DNA of 64,000 nt from Paenibacillus validus NBRC 15382 (GTDB lineage: Bacteria; Bacillota; Bacilli; Paenibacillales; NBRC-103111): NCBI RefSeq assembly GCF_004000985.1, contig NZ_BIMH01000018.1:1-64000 (forward strand), read 5' to 3'. How positions within the stretch are numbered: the stretch's first letter is position 1; the number at the start of each line of letters is the position of its first letter. Positions 7,608-15,588 of the stretch are shown in pieces. The notes below the pieces were generated by a model. It was given only the letters and a program-made list of their open reading frames with translations, had not been told where the DNA came from and did not search any database. The translations under genes and the position numbers were made by a program.

Positions 7608-10013
7608 CTACTTATGCATGTGATAGGCAAGGGGCATCACGCTGATCCCTTGCTGTCGTTCCCTCGCCAGAAAGCGAACAAACTCGTCGGCCGGCAGCGG
7701 ACGGCTGACGAAATACCCCTGCACTTCGTCGCAGCCCAGCCGTGCCAGCATGTTCCACTGGCCGAGCTCCTCCACCCCTTCGGCAACCACCTTCTTGCCT
7801 AAGTTGTGGGACATCGCGATCATCGCAATAATAATCGCCCGGTCACTGTCGTTGGTCTCCAGCTCTATGACGAACGAGCGGTCAATCTTGATCGAGTGAA
7901 CCGGCAGCTGCTTCAGCAAAACCAACGACGAATACCCTGTACCGAAATCATCGATCGACAGCTTGACGCCGAACGACATGATTTCCCGGCAAATGTCGGC
8001 GCAGCCCCCCTTGTCGAGCATCGCCGTGCGCTCCGTAATCTCCAGACAGAGCAGCGAAGGCTCGATGCCGGTCCGATTCAGCGTATCGGCCAGCACATCC
8101 GGAAACTTCGGATCGAGGAACTGCTTGGCCGACAAATTAATCGATATGCAGAGCGGCGCATACCCGGCTTCCATCCACTTCCGCAGCTGCTCGCAGGCGG
8201 TGTCCAGCACCCAGTAGCCGATATCGACAATCGTGCCCGATTCTTCCGCCAGCGGAATAAATTCGTTGGGCGGGATCAATCCCTCCTCCGGGTGGTGCCA
8301 GCGAATCAAGGCTTCCGTTCCGGTCACACGCCCGCTCTCCATATCGACCTGCGGCTGGTAATGAAGCGCAAACTCCCCTTGTTTCAGCCCTTTGCGAATC
8401 CAGCCGTCCATGCGGAACCGCTCCTGCTCTTCCCGATGAATGAAAGGATCATACAACACGTACCGGTTCCTTCCCGATTGCTTCGCATGGTACATCGCTA
8501 AATCCGCAAACTGCAGCAATTGTTCCGCCTGTTGCCCGTGCTCGGGGAAGAGAGAGACGCCCACGCTGGCGGAAATATAATAGGACTTATCCTTATACAA
8601 GAACGGCGCCTGAAATCCCTCGAAAATGTCGTGGCAAAGCTCGGAAATAGAAGCCTGGCTCTCCGAATGCGGCACGATCATCGCAAACTCGTCTCCGCCT
8701 AAACGGAAGACGGTCGCGTCGAGCGCCGCTCTCTTCAGCAAAATATCGGCCACATGCTGCAGCAGCAAATCTCCGACATGATGGCCTTGCGAATCATTCA
8801 CTTTCTTGAATCCGTCCAAACCGATAAGAATGACGGCAATTGATCCTTGATGATGCTTGACGGCGGATAATGACTCTTGGAGCCGCTGCTGGAACATAAA
8901 CCGGTTCGGCAGGTCCGTCAATGTATCGTGGTACGCCAAATGCCGATTTTTCGCTTCTGCCAGCTTCGTTTCCGTAATATCCAATAAAGCGACGCATTGA
9001 AACCGCTCCCCGGCGGTATAGATGAATTCGCTGTCGGCGCGAACGAACCTGATGTCGCCTTGCCTGTTGTGAACCGCATATTCTCCTCTATACAGTGCTT
9101 CGCGCTGCGAATCCTCTGCCGGCTTCGCAGCGTCCTCCTCGCACGGGGTCAACCATTCATCCAGCCGGCGCATTGCCGGCTCCTGGTGCAAGGGTCCCAG
9201 CATCGCCTCCGTCTGGGCATTGGTTTCCCGGATGATACCGTTCCGGTCCACGATCAGAATCGACACCGGCGACATTTCGCACAATATCTTACGTTCGATA
9301 GAAAGCAGGAAATCATACTTCATCATCGCATACCGCATGAAAAACGCATAAATCAAAACGCCGAACATGCTAAGATCGGGCATCCACAGATCGTCCGGCA
9401 CGATAGAAAATCGCTTATGAGAGGCAAGCAGCACCGCCCATGCTCCTCCGAGACCAACCCCCCACATCACCATCTGCAGTTGCTTGCGCTTGAGCTTCAA
9501 TTGAAGAGCAGCCGCTTCGCGCAGACCGGCGCCGACCAAATAGAGCGACAGCCCCATCGTGTACACGGCCGTCACGACCGTCACCCCCATTAACAGCGGA
9601 CTGACCTCATGATAACGCCATCCCCCGATCTCAGCGATCTCGATGTAGGACCACTGCGGAAAGAGCAAGGTCGATAGGCCCGAGAGGAGCGGCGCATAGC
9701 AAAGAATGAGCAACAAGGGGCGGCTCATCGCCCGGTCCCGCTCGCTCAGCAGCGCACAAAACCGGATGAGCAAACACATCGCCGCAAACGCGGGGAGATA
9801 AATAAACAAGTAGCTTATCTTGCCCGAAAAAGGAACCGTGAATAAGCTGGTCATAAAATTGCCGAACAACATAAGCATGGCGGAGAAGAAAAACAGTGAG
9901 GCGCATTGGTTCAACCGGTCACGCTTGTTACGCTGCAGCGTTTCAACAGCCATATAGAATAGGATGAAAACAGGAGTTAAAAACAAACTGAGGGAAAGAA
10001 GAAAATAAAACAT
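7608..10013 (-). CDS. Membrane-bound diguanylate cyclase/phosphodiesterase (7TM-PAS-GGDEF-EAL)
   Basis: An 801-residue protein. Residues about 1-235 hold seven hydrophobic segments, resembling a 7TM sensor N-terminus. A PAS-like domain (about 245-355) follows with SILIVDRNGIIRETNAQTEAM. A GGDEF domain (about 360-530) has an intact RLGGDEFAM loop. An EAL domain (about 545-795) keeps TEALIRW, the NLSAKQF Asn, LEITE, DDFGTGYSS, KIDRSFV and VAEGVEE. Both making and breaking of cyclic di-GMP are therefore possible. The usual RxxD inhibitory site before GGDEF is not present in register. The ATG follows CGGAGGTAAGAGAC. A c-di-GMP-I riboswitch lies in its leader. Confidence 0.92.
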   Translation of the reverse strand: MFYFLLSLSLFLTPVFILFYMAVETLQRNKRDRLNQCASLFFFSAMLMLFGNFMTSLFTVPFSGKISYLFIYLPAFAAMCLLIRFCALLSERDRAMSRPLLLILCYAPLLSGLSTLLFPQWSYIEIAEIGGWRYHEVSPLLMGVTVVTAVYTMGLSLYLVGAGLREAAALQLKLKRKQLQMVMWGVGLGGAWAVLLASHKRFSIVPDDLWMPDLSMFGVLIYAFFMRYAMMKYDFLLSIERKILCEMSPVSILIVDRNGIIRETNAQTEAMLGPLHQEPAMRRLDEWLTPCEEDAAKPAEDSQREALYRGEYAVHNRQGDIRFVRADSEFIYTAGERFQCVALLDITETKLAEAKNRHLAYHDTLTDLPNRFMFQQRLQESLSAVKHHQGSIAVILIGLDGFKKVNDSQGHHVGDLLLQHVADILLKRAALDATVFRLGGDEFAMIVPHSESQASISELCHDIFEGFQAPFLYKDKSYYISASVGVSLFPEHGQQAEQLLQFADLAMYHAKQSGRNRYVLYDPFIHREEQERFRMDGWIRKGLKQGEFALHYQPQVDMESGRVTGTEALIRWHHPEEGLIPPNEFIPLAEESGTIVDIGYWVLDTACEQLRKWMEAGYAPLCISINLSAKQFLDPKFPDVLADTLNRTGIEPSLLCLEITERTAMLDKGGCADICREIMSFGVKLSIDDFGTGYSSLVLLKQLPVHSIKIDRSFVIELETNDSDRAIIIAMIAMSHNLGKKVVAEGVEELGQWNMLARLGCDEVQGYFVSRPLPADEFVRFLARERQQGISVMPLAYHMHK

Positions 10014-10095
10014 GTCTCTTACCTCCGAATCGAGTGCTGTGATGCCTCATTCAGTTACGGAGGGCTGATCGGTTCATTCCCCATAAACGGAAAAC

Positions 10096-10169
10096 GGCAA
10101 CTGGCTGGCATGCGGCGAATGGCGCGTAGCCCCTGTAGTTTTGCGTCCCATATTTTCATATGGTTTGCC
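10096..10169 (-). ncRNA. Cyclic di-GMP-I riboswitch (GEMM-I)
   Basis: On the minus strand, 83 nt before the GGDEF-EAL start, the leader shows the GEMM-I plan. GGCAA at the 5' end pairs with TTGCC at the 3' end (P1). A helix ACCATAT/ATATGGG is closed by a GAAA tetraloop. It is followed by the conserved block GGGACGCAAAACTACAGGGG, a variable hairpin, and ATGCCAGCCAGTTGCC, which supplies the tetraloop-receptor side. Downstream, CCTCCG can pair with the CGGAGG ribosome site of the gene, and no U-tract terminator is seen, so control of translation is likely. The direction of control cannot be read from sequence. Confidence 0.85.
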
Positions 10170-10179
10170 TAAATTTTAG

Positions 10180-10426
10180 GTGATGTCTAGTTCTTTTATA
10201 GCATGCTTTGTCGAAAATTGAAAGCGTTTTTTGCAGGATGTATGATGCCCGGCGTTTCCTCCCGAATTTTGACGAATCGTAAAGCCGCCCCTGTTTGCGA
10301 TTGCGGCGATCGTGTCCATCTTCTGGCGAACAGCACGAGGAGCCCTGCGAGTGTCCAGCCAGACAGTCGCAGGGCCGGTCGTGATCCGGTCACCATTTTT
10401 GAGACGTATACCTGCATTCAGATGAA
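10180..10426. other. Intergenic stretch upstream of the riboswitch
   Basis: This sequence separates the phosphoesterase stop from the riboswitch. An 8-bp inverted repeat (CCCTGCGA/TCGCAGGG) lies near its right end, and a TGAAAGCGTTTTTT block resembles a weak CcpA site. A short frame on the minus strand has no convincing ribosome site, so no gene is called. Confidence 0.4.
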
Positions 10427-11575
10427 TTACCCTTGGAAGGTAACTCGAATGTCCAGCAGCTCGGATCGGCTTCCGATACGCAGCGGCGGTCCCCATGAAC
10501 CGAAGCCCGAGGAGACGATCGCATGCATGACGCCTTTGCGCAAATAACCCCAATCTAGTTCGAAAAGGCGCCGTGTAATCAAATGGTTCGGCATCATTTG
10601 GCCGCGGTGCGTGTGCCCGGACAGCATCAAGTCGACGCCCGCTTCGGCGGCTGCGCCGAGTTGATGCGGCTGATGATCCATCAGTATAATCGGCTTGGAC
10701 CGATCCACGTTCGAGCTTTCCAGCAGCGCATCGACGGTAAGCCGTCCTTCGTTCGTGAAGCTCTCTACGGCGTGGTCTTTGCGCCCGGCGACATACAGAC
10801 CGTCCTCGAACTCCACGACGCGATCGAGCAGTACGTCGATGCCGATCGCCCGCATCCGCTCCACATACTCGGCAATATGGCCGCCGATATATTCGTGGTT
10901 GCCGAGCACGGCGTACACGCCGAGGGGAGCGCGCAGCCCGCTCATCACCTCAGCCATATTTTCGCGTACGAAAGGCTCTATGCTGTCGTCGAGCACATCC
11001 CCCGGCAGCAGAATGAGATCCGGCGCAAGCGATGCCACCCGCTCCGTCAGCCGGGAGAGATGCCGTTTGCCGACCATCGTGCCGAGGTGCAGATCCGAGG
11101 CGGCGGCAATGCGCAGCTCCTTGCGCCCTCCGCCCGGCTTCGCGATCTCGATGTCGTAACGGCGGACGATAGGATTCCACGCGTTCCAGGAGCCGACCAG
11201 CAGCAGCACCGCCATGACGGCCAGTACGGCGGAGCCGACGACGGTGACGGCAACCGAGGCATCGGTTCCCATTAAGATGAGCAGCCAGGCCGTCAGATCG
11301 GCGAGCGGCACGAGCAGAACCGCGTAGAACAACAACCCAATTCCATAGGAACCGATAACCTTGAGCGCTTTGTACAACGCGTACGGCATCGCGCGGCGGG
11401 CCAGCATCGCGATCAAATACGAGAAAGCCAGCAGCACGTACACGAATATAAACAACGCGTCGGGGGCTGCGGGCATGACAACGTTCCAATACTGCAGGCC
11501 GCTCCATCCGATGAAAGCGCTCAGTCCCAAATAAGCGAGCAAGATCAGAACAAAAACGGGGATTCGACTTCTCAT
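10427..11575 (-). CDS. Membrane-anchored calcineurin-like metallophosphoesterase
   Basis: A 382-residue protein. About the first 145 residues form four hydrophobic segments, and the remainder is a metallophosphoesterase domain with all metal-binding blocks in order: SDLHLG, GDVLDD, GNHEY, MDHQP and SGHTHRGQ. It belongs to the YkuE-like group of membrane-associated phosphohydrolases, whose substrates may be lipid-linked or nucleotide phosphates; the substrate here is not known. The start was set at the ATG following GGGAGCCAGATGAA. An in-frame ATG 17 codons upstream is less well placed. It faces the same way as the GGDEF-EAL gene but is separated from it by over 400 nt. Confidence 0.85.
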   Translation of the reverse strand: MRSRIPVFVLILLAYLGLSAFIGWSGLQYWNVVMPAAPDALFIFVYVLLAFSYLIAMLARRAMPYALYKALKVIGSYGIGLLFYAVLLVPLADLTAWLLILMGTDASVAVTVVGSAVLAVMAVLLLVGSWNAWNPIVRRYDIEIAKPGGGRKELRIAAASDLHLGTMVGKRHLSRLTERVASLAPDLILLPGDVLDDSIEPFVRENMAEVMSGLRAPLGVYAVLGNHEYIGGHIAEYVERMRAIGIDVLLDRVVEFEDGLYVAGRKDHAVESFTNEGRLTVDALLESSNVDRSKPIILMDHQPHQLGAAAEAGVDLMLSGHTHRGQMMPNHLITRRLFELDWGYLRKGVMHAIVSSGFGSWGPPLRIGSRSELLDIRVTFQG

Positions 11576-11704
11576 TTCATCTGGCTCCCTTGCTGTGAAA
11601 ATGTTCATTTGCCAGTATTGTCTCATATTTCATGCCCCCAGGTAAAATGCAGCCGGCTCGGGGAAAGCGGCAGCCGCTCCTGCTGCGCCTCCCCTTCGTT
11701 CAGC

Positions 11705-11813
11705 TTACAGTCCGATGGCAGCAGCTGCGCTAGAGGCACCGTACCGAAGAATCGAAAGGAACAGCACGTTTTTCCGTCCGAACCGGTCGGATAACGGTCC
11801 GCCGAAGAACGCC
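11705..11813 (-). pseudogene. MFS transporter remnant
   Basis: About 35 codons ending in TAA read AFFGGPLSDRFGRKNVLFL and then a hydrophobic stretch. This is the loop 2-3 motif A (G-x-L-S-D-R-x-G-R-K) of a major facilitator transporter with the start of the next helix. No other transporter part is present on either side. The stop falls soon after, and the rest of the stretch down to about 11,627 is open in other frames. I infer the decayed scrap of a deleted transporter gene. Confidence 0.45.
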
Positions 11814-11818
11814 TTTTA

Positions 11819-12370
11819 TCAGCCGGCCGCGTATTCGTGCATGTGACGGATATACTGGCCGACCATCGCATTCAGCGCTTCGCTCACGTCTTCAAGGTCC
11901 GCTTTCCCGGCCAGCTGCGTAAGAATACGCCCGACGGCCTCGTCGCATGCCGGTTTCAGCGACGGCTGCACCCGGCTGAAATCCTCCAGGTACGCCGGAA
12001 CGAAGAAGCAATCGAGGGAATTCATCGCGTAGACGTACGGCTCGGCCCGCTCGTCGCCGCCATTCCACGCTTTCAGCTTGTCATAAAGCTCGCTTAACGT
12101 AATCAGTCCGAGTCTGTAGGTGCGCCGCGCATATTCGTAAGACGTCGGATCTATCAGGCCGTTCTCGTGCCGCTTCTTGTTCGTTTCATCGAGCAAGTAC
12201 AACGCTCCGCCCCATTCCGAAGCGAATTTCAACCAGAAATCCGCATCCTTCGTCCCGATATCGATCCGGATCCGCTCGTCAAACACGAGATCCGGATTCG
12301 CCGCCAGCAGATGTCTTGCTTCCTCGGCACTCCCGTTTCGTTGGTTTCCCTGTTCGCTTCCGCTGTTCAT
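11819..12370 (-). CDS. Hypothetical protein
   Basis: A 183-residue soluble, acidic protein that I do not recognise. Its N-terminal 20 residues are polar and likely disordered. The rest alternates charged helices with aromatic positions, including DFWLKFASEWGGALYLLDE and FFVPAYLEDFSRVQP. There is no signal peptide or membrane segment. The ATG follows AAAGGGGCAGGAATAACAG, and codon use matches the neighbours, so it is almost certainly a real gene. An MFS remnant lies just downstream on the same strand. Confidence 0.7.
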   Translation of the reverse strand: MNSGSEQGNQRNGSAEEARHLLAANPDLVFDERIRIDIGTKDADFWLKFASEWGGALYLLDETNKKRHENGLIDPTSYEYARRTYRLGLITLSELYDKLKAWNGGDERAEPYVYAMNSLDCFFVPAYLEDFSRVQPSLKPACDEAVGRILTQLAGKADLEDVSEALNAMVGQYIRHMHEYAAG

Positions 12371-12598
12371 CTGTTATTCCTGCCCCTTTGATCAGAATCT
12401 GTTGTTCTCCTATCATACTACACGAAACCTATTTTATATAATGGCTCCTTAGGCAAGAGACGTCTGAAGAAGCCGGCGTTATCCGCGGGAGTTGAACAAA
12501 ATTTGTGGGTCAACTCATTTCGCGCAATCTAAAATATATCCCTGTTGTTGTTTATACTGCAACAAGTCTATTTCGTTATTTTTCATTTCGTCATAATA

Positions 12599-12613
12599 TG
12601 ATAATGATTAATA
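12599..12613. promoter_or_regulatory. Fur-like box upstream of the alpha/beta hydrolase
   Basis: TGATAATGATTAATA matches the 7-1-7 Fur consensus TGATAATGATTATCA at 13 of 15 positions. It lies 20 nt before the TTG start, just downstream of a TAATAT that could be a -10. Iron repression of the hydrolase is a reasonable inference. Confidence 0.45.
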
Positions 12614-12632
12614 ATAAATAGAGGTGATCACA

Positions 12633-13382
12633 TTGTCTACATACGTACTCGTACATGGAGCCTGGCATGGAGCATGGTGCTGGGAGAAGATTGTTCCTTT
12701 ACTCGAGCAAAAGGGTCATACCGTTCACGCTATTGATTTACCGGGACATGGTTCTGATCAAACACCCGTTTCACAAATTTCACTTAAGAGCTATACGGAT
12801 AAAATTTGTTCCGTTATTGATGAAGCAGACGAACCTGTTATCCTTGTTGGACACAGCATGGGTGGTATGGCCATCACGCAAAGCGCCGAATATCGTCCGG
12901 AGCAAATAAAAGCACTCGTTTATGTAACCGCATTCTTGATTAGAGATGGAGAATCCATGGTAGATGTGATTCAAACGGATGCCGGGGCTCTGGTAGCATC
13001 TAATATGATCGTATCCAGTGACGGCAGTTACGCAACCGTTAACGAGGCAAAAATAAAAGAGATTTTTTACGGCTGTTCTGAACATGCTGATGCAGAGCGT
13101 GCGAAATCTTTATTGAATGCTCAAGCTTTGGAAGTTTTAGCAACAAAGTTAAGTCTGACGGACGAGCGGTTTGGTCAAGTTCCGCGTTATTACATTGAGT
13201 GCCTGCGTGATCAAGCGATAACGAACTGGTGTCAAAAAAATATGTACGCTGCAACTCCCTGTGAAAGCGTCTACACTCTGGATACGGACCATTCGCCGTT
13301 TTACTCAACCCCTCAAGAACTGGCGACGATTTTACTTGAGATCGAACAAATTAATCAGGTAGCGGATGATCTGGTTTCATAA
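12633..13382 (+). CDS. Alpha/beta hydrolase, methylesterase (SABP2/EstC)-like
   Basis: A 249-residue protein of the alpha/beta hydrolase fold. The N-terminus VLVHGAWHGAWCWEKIVPLL is typical of the plant methylesterase/hydroxynitrile lyase-like group. The nucleophile elbow is GHSMGG and the catalytic His lies in LDTDHSPFYS near the end. The group hydrolyses small esters; the substrate is unknown. The start is a TTG nine bases after GAGGTGA; a GTG overlapping that site is unlikely. The gene is clearly more AT-rich than its GC-rich neighbours, which suggests transfer. A Fur-like box precedes it. Confidence 0.78.
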   Translation: MSTYVLVHGAWHGAWCWEKIVPLLEQKGHTVHAIDLPGHGSDQTPVSQISLKSYTDKICSVIDEADEPVILVGHSMGGMAITQSAEYRPEQIKALVYVTAFLIRDGESMVDVIQTDAGALVASNMIVSSDGSYATVNEAKIKEIFYGCSEHADAERAKSLLNAQALEVLATKLSLTDERFGQVPRYYIECLRDQAITNWCQKNMYAATPCESVYTLDTDHSPFYSTPQELATILLEIEQINQVADDLVS

Positions 13383-13445
13383 ATGATCGTTCTTGAAAAG
13401 TTCCTTACACCAAGAGGCTGTTGACAAAGTATTACCTAAGAGTTT

Positions 13446-13488
13446 AAAAAGAACTGCGTAGAATTTATTTCTATGCAGTTTTTCTTTG
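13446..13488. terminator. Hairpin terminator after the alpha/beta hydrolase
   Basis: GAACTGCGTAGAA pairs, with one G-T pair, with TTCTATGCAGTTTTTC around a short AT loop. It is followed by TTTTTCTTT on the plus strand and flanked by A-runs on the left, so it may work in both directions. Confidence 0.6.
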
Positions 13489-13600
13489 GGGAAATTGCCA
13501 TGCTTTCAGGAACAATCCCATGGGTTCGATCGTGCGTTCGGTTTCCCGCTTTTGTGAATCCGTCCAGCAACATTGCTGATGGGTAATGCGTTTGAGATAA
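13471..13600 (-). pseudogene. Possible decayed gene or insertion-element end
   Basis: About 43 codons on the minus strand, ending in TAG, read as a protein-like basic tail (YLKRITHQQCWTDSQKRE and onward, ending QRKTA). No start, ribosome site or upstream domain is present. Just beyond the stop lies GAGGCTGTTGACAAAG, which resembles the outer end of some insertion sequences. I cannot name a family, so this is a tentative remnant only. Confidence 0.25.
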
Positions 13601-13670
13601 GATAGCGTTGTAAAGATTAGGATCGGAGATTAGATCGATGAAAAATTCCTTTCATCCTGGGGGGGTAACT

Positions 13671-14285
13671 ATGCGGGCATTTCTAATGGTTTGTTCTTTC
13701 CTTATTTCCATCTCTGTTTTGTCCTCCTGCACGAAATCACAAGAGGTACAACGCGACTTACTCCATGTGAAGCCTGTAAATGTATTTGAAGGTGACGCCA
13801 AAAAGTTCCAGCCCTTTATGGGACCCATGTCAGGAGCGGTGAAACTAAACTATAAAGGAGATCAGAAATCGATTAGGGCAACCGCTGAAATATGGGAGAA
13901 CGGGGTGAAAAAACAGACCATAGGGGAATTCAGCACATTGTTGCGAAGTGAAGAACAAAGAACGTTTGACGGTGAATTCATAGTTTCGATGAAAGAGCTG
14001 GATACTGACAAAGAAGGAACCCATTACATGGCCACAGTAGCCATCATTCATGAGGATGGGTCCTCCAGCACTCAGTTTCGGATTGATTCCCCTGTGAAGC
14101 ACACATCAAAGATGCCGGTCACTTTGGGCAAGCCTATAGATGTTCCCGACAACGAGGAGGCTGCCGTTTGGGGGATGCAGGCAACGAATGAAAACAGCAT
14201 GAGAACGATCGATTTTACGCCTGAATCTCTGAAAAACGCAAAGTGGGTTATACTCTTTAAAATTAATATGTCAGATGACTCCTAA
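13671..14285 (+). CDS. Putative lipoprotein of unknown function
   Basis: A 204-residue protein with a lipoprotein signal: a hydrophobic stretch FLMVCSFLISISVLSSC with the lipobox LSSC, so the mature protein should be anchored by its Cys to the outer face of the membrane. The rest is hydrophilic and predicted to be rich in beta-strands. I do not recognise the family. The start was placed at the ATG after GGGGGGTAACT. An in-frame ATG 11 codons earlier, after GGAG, is also possible. Base composition is lower in GC than the surrounding regions. A strong terminator follows. Confidence 0.7.
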   Translation: MRAFLMVCSFLISISVLSSCTKSQEVQRDLLHVKPVNVFEGDAKKFQPFMGPMSGAVKLNYKGDQKSIRATAEIWENGVKKQTIGEFSTLLRSEEQRTFDGEFIVSMKELDTDKEGTHYMATVAIIHEDGSSSTQFRIDSPVKHTSKMPVTLGKPIDVPDNEEAAVWGMQATNENSMRTIDFTPESLKNAKWVILFKINMSDDS

Positions 14286-14330
14286 ATCTAGCGATCAAGT
14301 TGCGGCAGATCGTTGCCGTTGAAACAACGA

Positions 14331-14378
14331 AAAAGGATAGAGGCACCGGATCCGTTCCGGTACTTCTATCCTTTTTTT
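14331..14378 (+). terminator. Rho-independent terminator
   Basis: AAAAAGGATAGA pairs with TCTATCCTTTTT, and an inner CCGG/CCGG step extends the hairpin. A run of seven T follows on the plus strand. It ends the lipoprotein gene. Confidence 0.8.
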
Positions 14379-14440
14379 CATGTCCTATGTATATTTTGCT
14401 AGCTACTGAACCCACACTATGTAACAAAGGAGGTGAAACC

Positions 14441-14596
14441 ATGGCACAAGATGTATTATGCGAAGTGAACTCCTGTAAGTACTGGGCTGCAGGCAACAAG
14501 TGTAACGCTTCCTCGATCTATGTCGTCAGTCATCGCGGAAAGCAAGCCAACAACTCCGAAGAAACCGACTGCAAAACGTTTGAATCTAAGCTGTAA
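14441..14596 (+). CDS. DUF1540 domain small Cys protein
   Basis: A 51-residue protein with four Cys (7, 12, 21, 44) in the spacing of the DUF1540 family, where C-x4-C-x8-C and a late TDCxTF motif are typical, probably binding a metal ion. The family is common in sporulating Firmicutes; its function is unknown. The start is the ATG after AAAGGAGGTGAAACC, an excellent ribosome site that rules out the longer open frame upstream. It stands alone between two terminators. A Fur box lies beyond its terminator. Confidence 0.85.
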   Translation: MAQDVLCEVNSCKYWAAGNKCNASSIYVVSHRGKQANNSEETDCKTFESKL

Positions 14597-14606
14597 CTTC
14601 TTTTGG

Positions 14607-14636
14607 GGCGACCTTGTATAAGGTTGCCTCTTTTTC
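14607..14636 (+). terminator. Rho-independent terminator
   Basis: GGCGACCTT pairs with AAGGTTGCC (one G-T pair) around a TGTAT-type loop and runs into CTCTTTTTC. It ends the DUF1540 gene. Confidence 0.75.
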
Positions 14637-14663
14637 GTCTACATCCGATAGTATACCCAACAT

Positions 14664-14684
14664 TGATAATGATAATCATTGTTA
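14664..14684. promoter_or_regulatory. Fur box in a convergent intergenic region
   Basis: TGATAATGATAATCATTGTTA contains a 17 of 19 match to the Fur consensus GATAATGATAATCATTATC, with the first 16 bases identical. It lies between the 3' ends of the DUF1540 gene and the CntL-like gene, so no start codon follows it closely on either strand. A TATACT block to its left could be a -10 reading leftward. Confidence 0.7.
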
Positions 14685-14726
14685 TGTTGAAATATTCGGT
14701 TTCCGTGTCCGTTTGAATCGTTCGAT

Positions 14727-15542
14727 TCAGGCCAGGACCGCCTTCCCGACTTGTGACGCCGATTTATGAAGTATAACCGTGTCGTAGATCGGGTTTGACT
14801 CGATGATTTGAACCGGTAACCAGTCTCTGGTTAACCCGTATTCAAACGGATAATTAAAGATGGACTTCACTCCGTTCCCGAATCTTACCATAATTTCGAC
14901 ATCGTCCCTGGTTGTTTCTTTTAATTGCTTCAGCACCTCGTGCTTGTTCTTGACCAGCGAAGCGATCATGATATGAGTCGCCTCCCGCCGAAAGGCGAGG
15001 CCGCTTAATTTCTCGTCTGAGAAACGAACGAGCGTCTCCAGTCCGCAAGCTTTAGCCGCACGATTGGCTAACCCTACGGTTGCGGGGTCAATATCAATTC
15101 CCAATGCTGTCGAACCGAACTCCTTGGCAAAGGTAAGAACCGAAATGGGCAGCGCCCCCGCTCCGATAAAAAGCAATTTCGAGCGGCCGTCCATACCAAA
15201 GCTTTGCCATTCTCCCTTCACCGAGTGGAATAGGTGGTTTAAATACGGGCTTGCTCCCCATTCCTCAAGCGAGATGGATTGGGATACATATTTTTCTACA
15301 TTGCAAAGGGCTTCTAAGGAGGCTTCTCTTAATCGCTCCGCTTGATTTTGAATTTCTTTATCACGTCCCCAAACCTTCCATTGTCGTATGGTTTCGTCCC
15401 TAACCATAAACTCGCACAGCTCATCCAATTTAGTTCGGAGAAGGTTGTAACCGCCGCCGCACGCTTGGGAACCATGCGTTAAAGCCATTATTTCATCTTC
15501 AAGCAACTGCAAGAGCGACAACAATTCAAGCTTTCCCCTCAT
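14727..15542 (-). CDS. Nicotianamine synthase-like protein (CntL family)
   Basis: A 271-residue protein of the nicotianamine synthase family. A helical N-terminal half precedes a SAM-binding Rossmann domain with the characteristic FIGAGALPISVLTFAKEFG and GIDIDPATVGLANRA motifs. In Staphylococcus and Paenibacillus, CntL moves an aminobutyrate group from SAM to a D-amino acid to make staphylopine- or bacillopaline-type metallophores. Here the usual partners (racemase CntK, dehydrogenase CntM and the Cnt importer) are not adjacent, so the product is unclear. The ATG follows GATGGGGGGGCGTAA. A Fur box lies behind the gene rather than before it. Confidence 0.75.
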   Translation of the reverse strand: MRGKLELLSLLQLLEDEIMALTHGSQACGGGYNLLRTKLDELCEFMVRDETIRQWKVWGRDKEIQNQAERLREASLEALCNVEKYVSQSISLEEWGASPYLNHLFHSVKGEWQSFGMDGRSKLLFIGAGALPISVLTFAKEFGSTALGIDIDPATVGLANRAAKACGLETLVRFSDEKLSGLAFRREATHIMIASLVKNKHEVLKQLKETTRDDVEIMVRFGNGVKSIFNYPFEYGLTRDWLPVQIIESNPIYDTVILHKSASQVGKAVLA

Positions 15543-15588
15543 TTACGCCCCCCCATCAGCTATCATGAAGTATATTGCTGATGTATAT

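Noticed and set aside
10219-10232. CcpA-like site TGAAAGCGTTTTTT
   Set aside because: It lacks the CA end of the consensus and lies more than 200 nt from the nearest downstream start, so it is probably chance.
10176-10553. Minus-strand frame of 125 codons between the phosphoesterase gene and the riboswitch
   Set aside because: It overlaps the C-terminus of the phosphoesterase and the riboswitch leader, has no ribosome site and no protein-like pattern.
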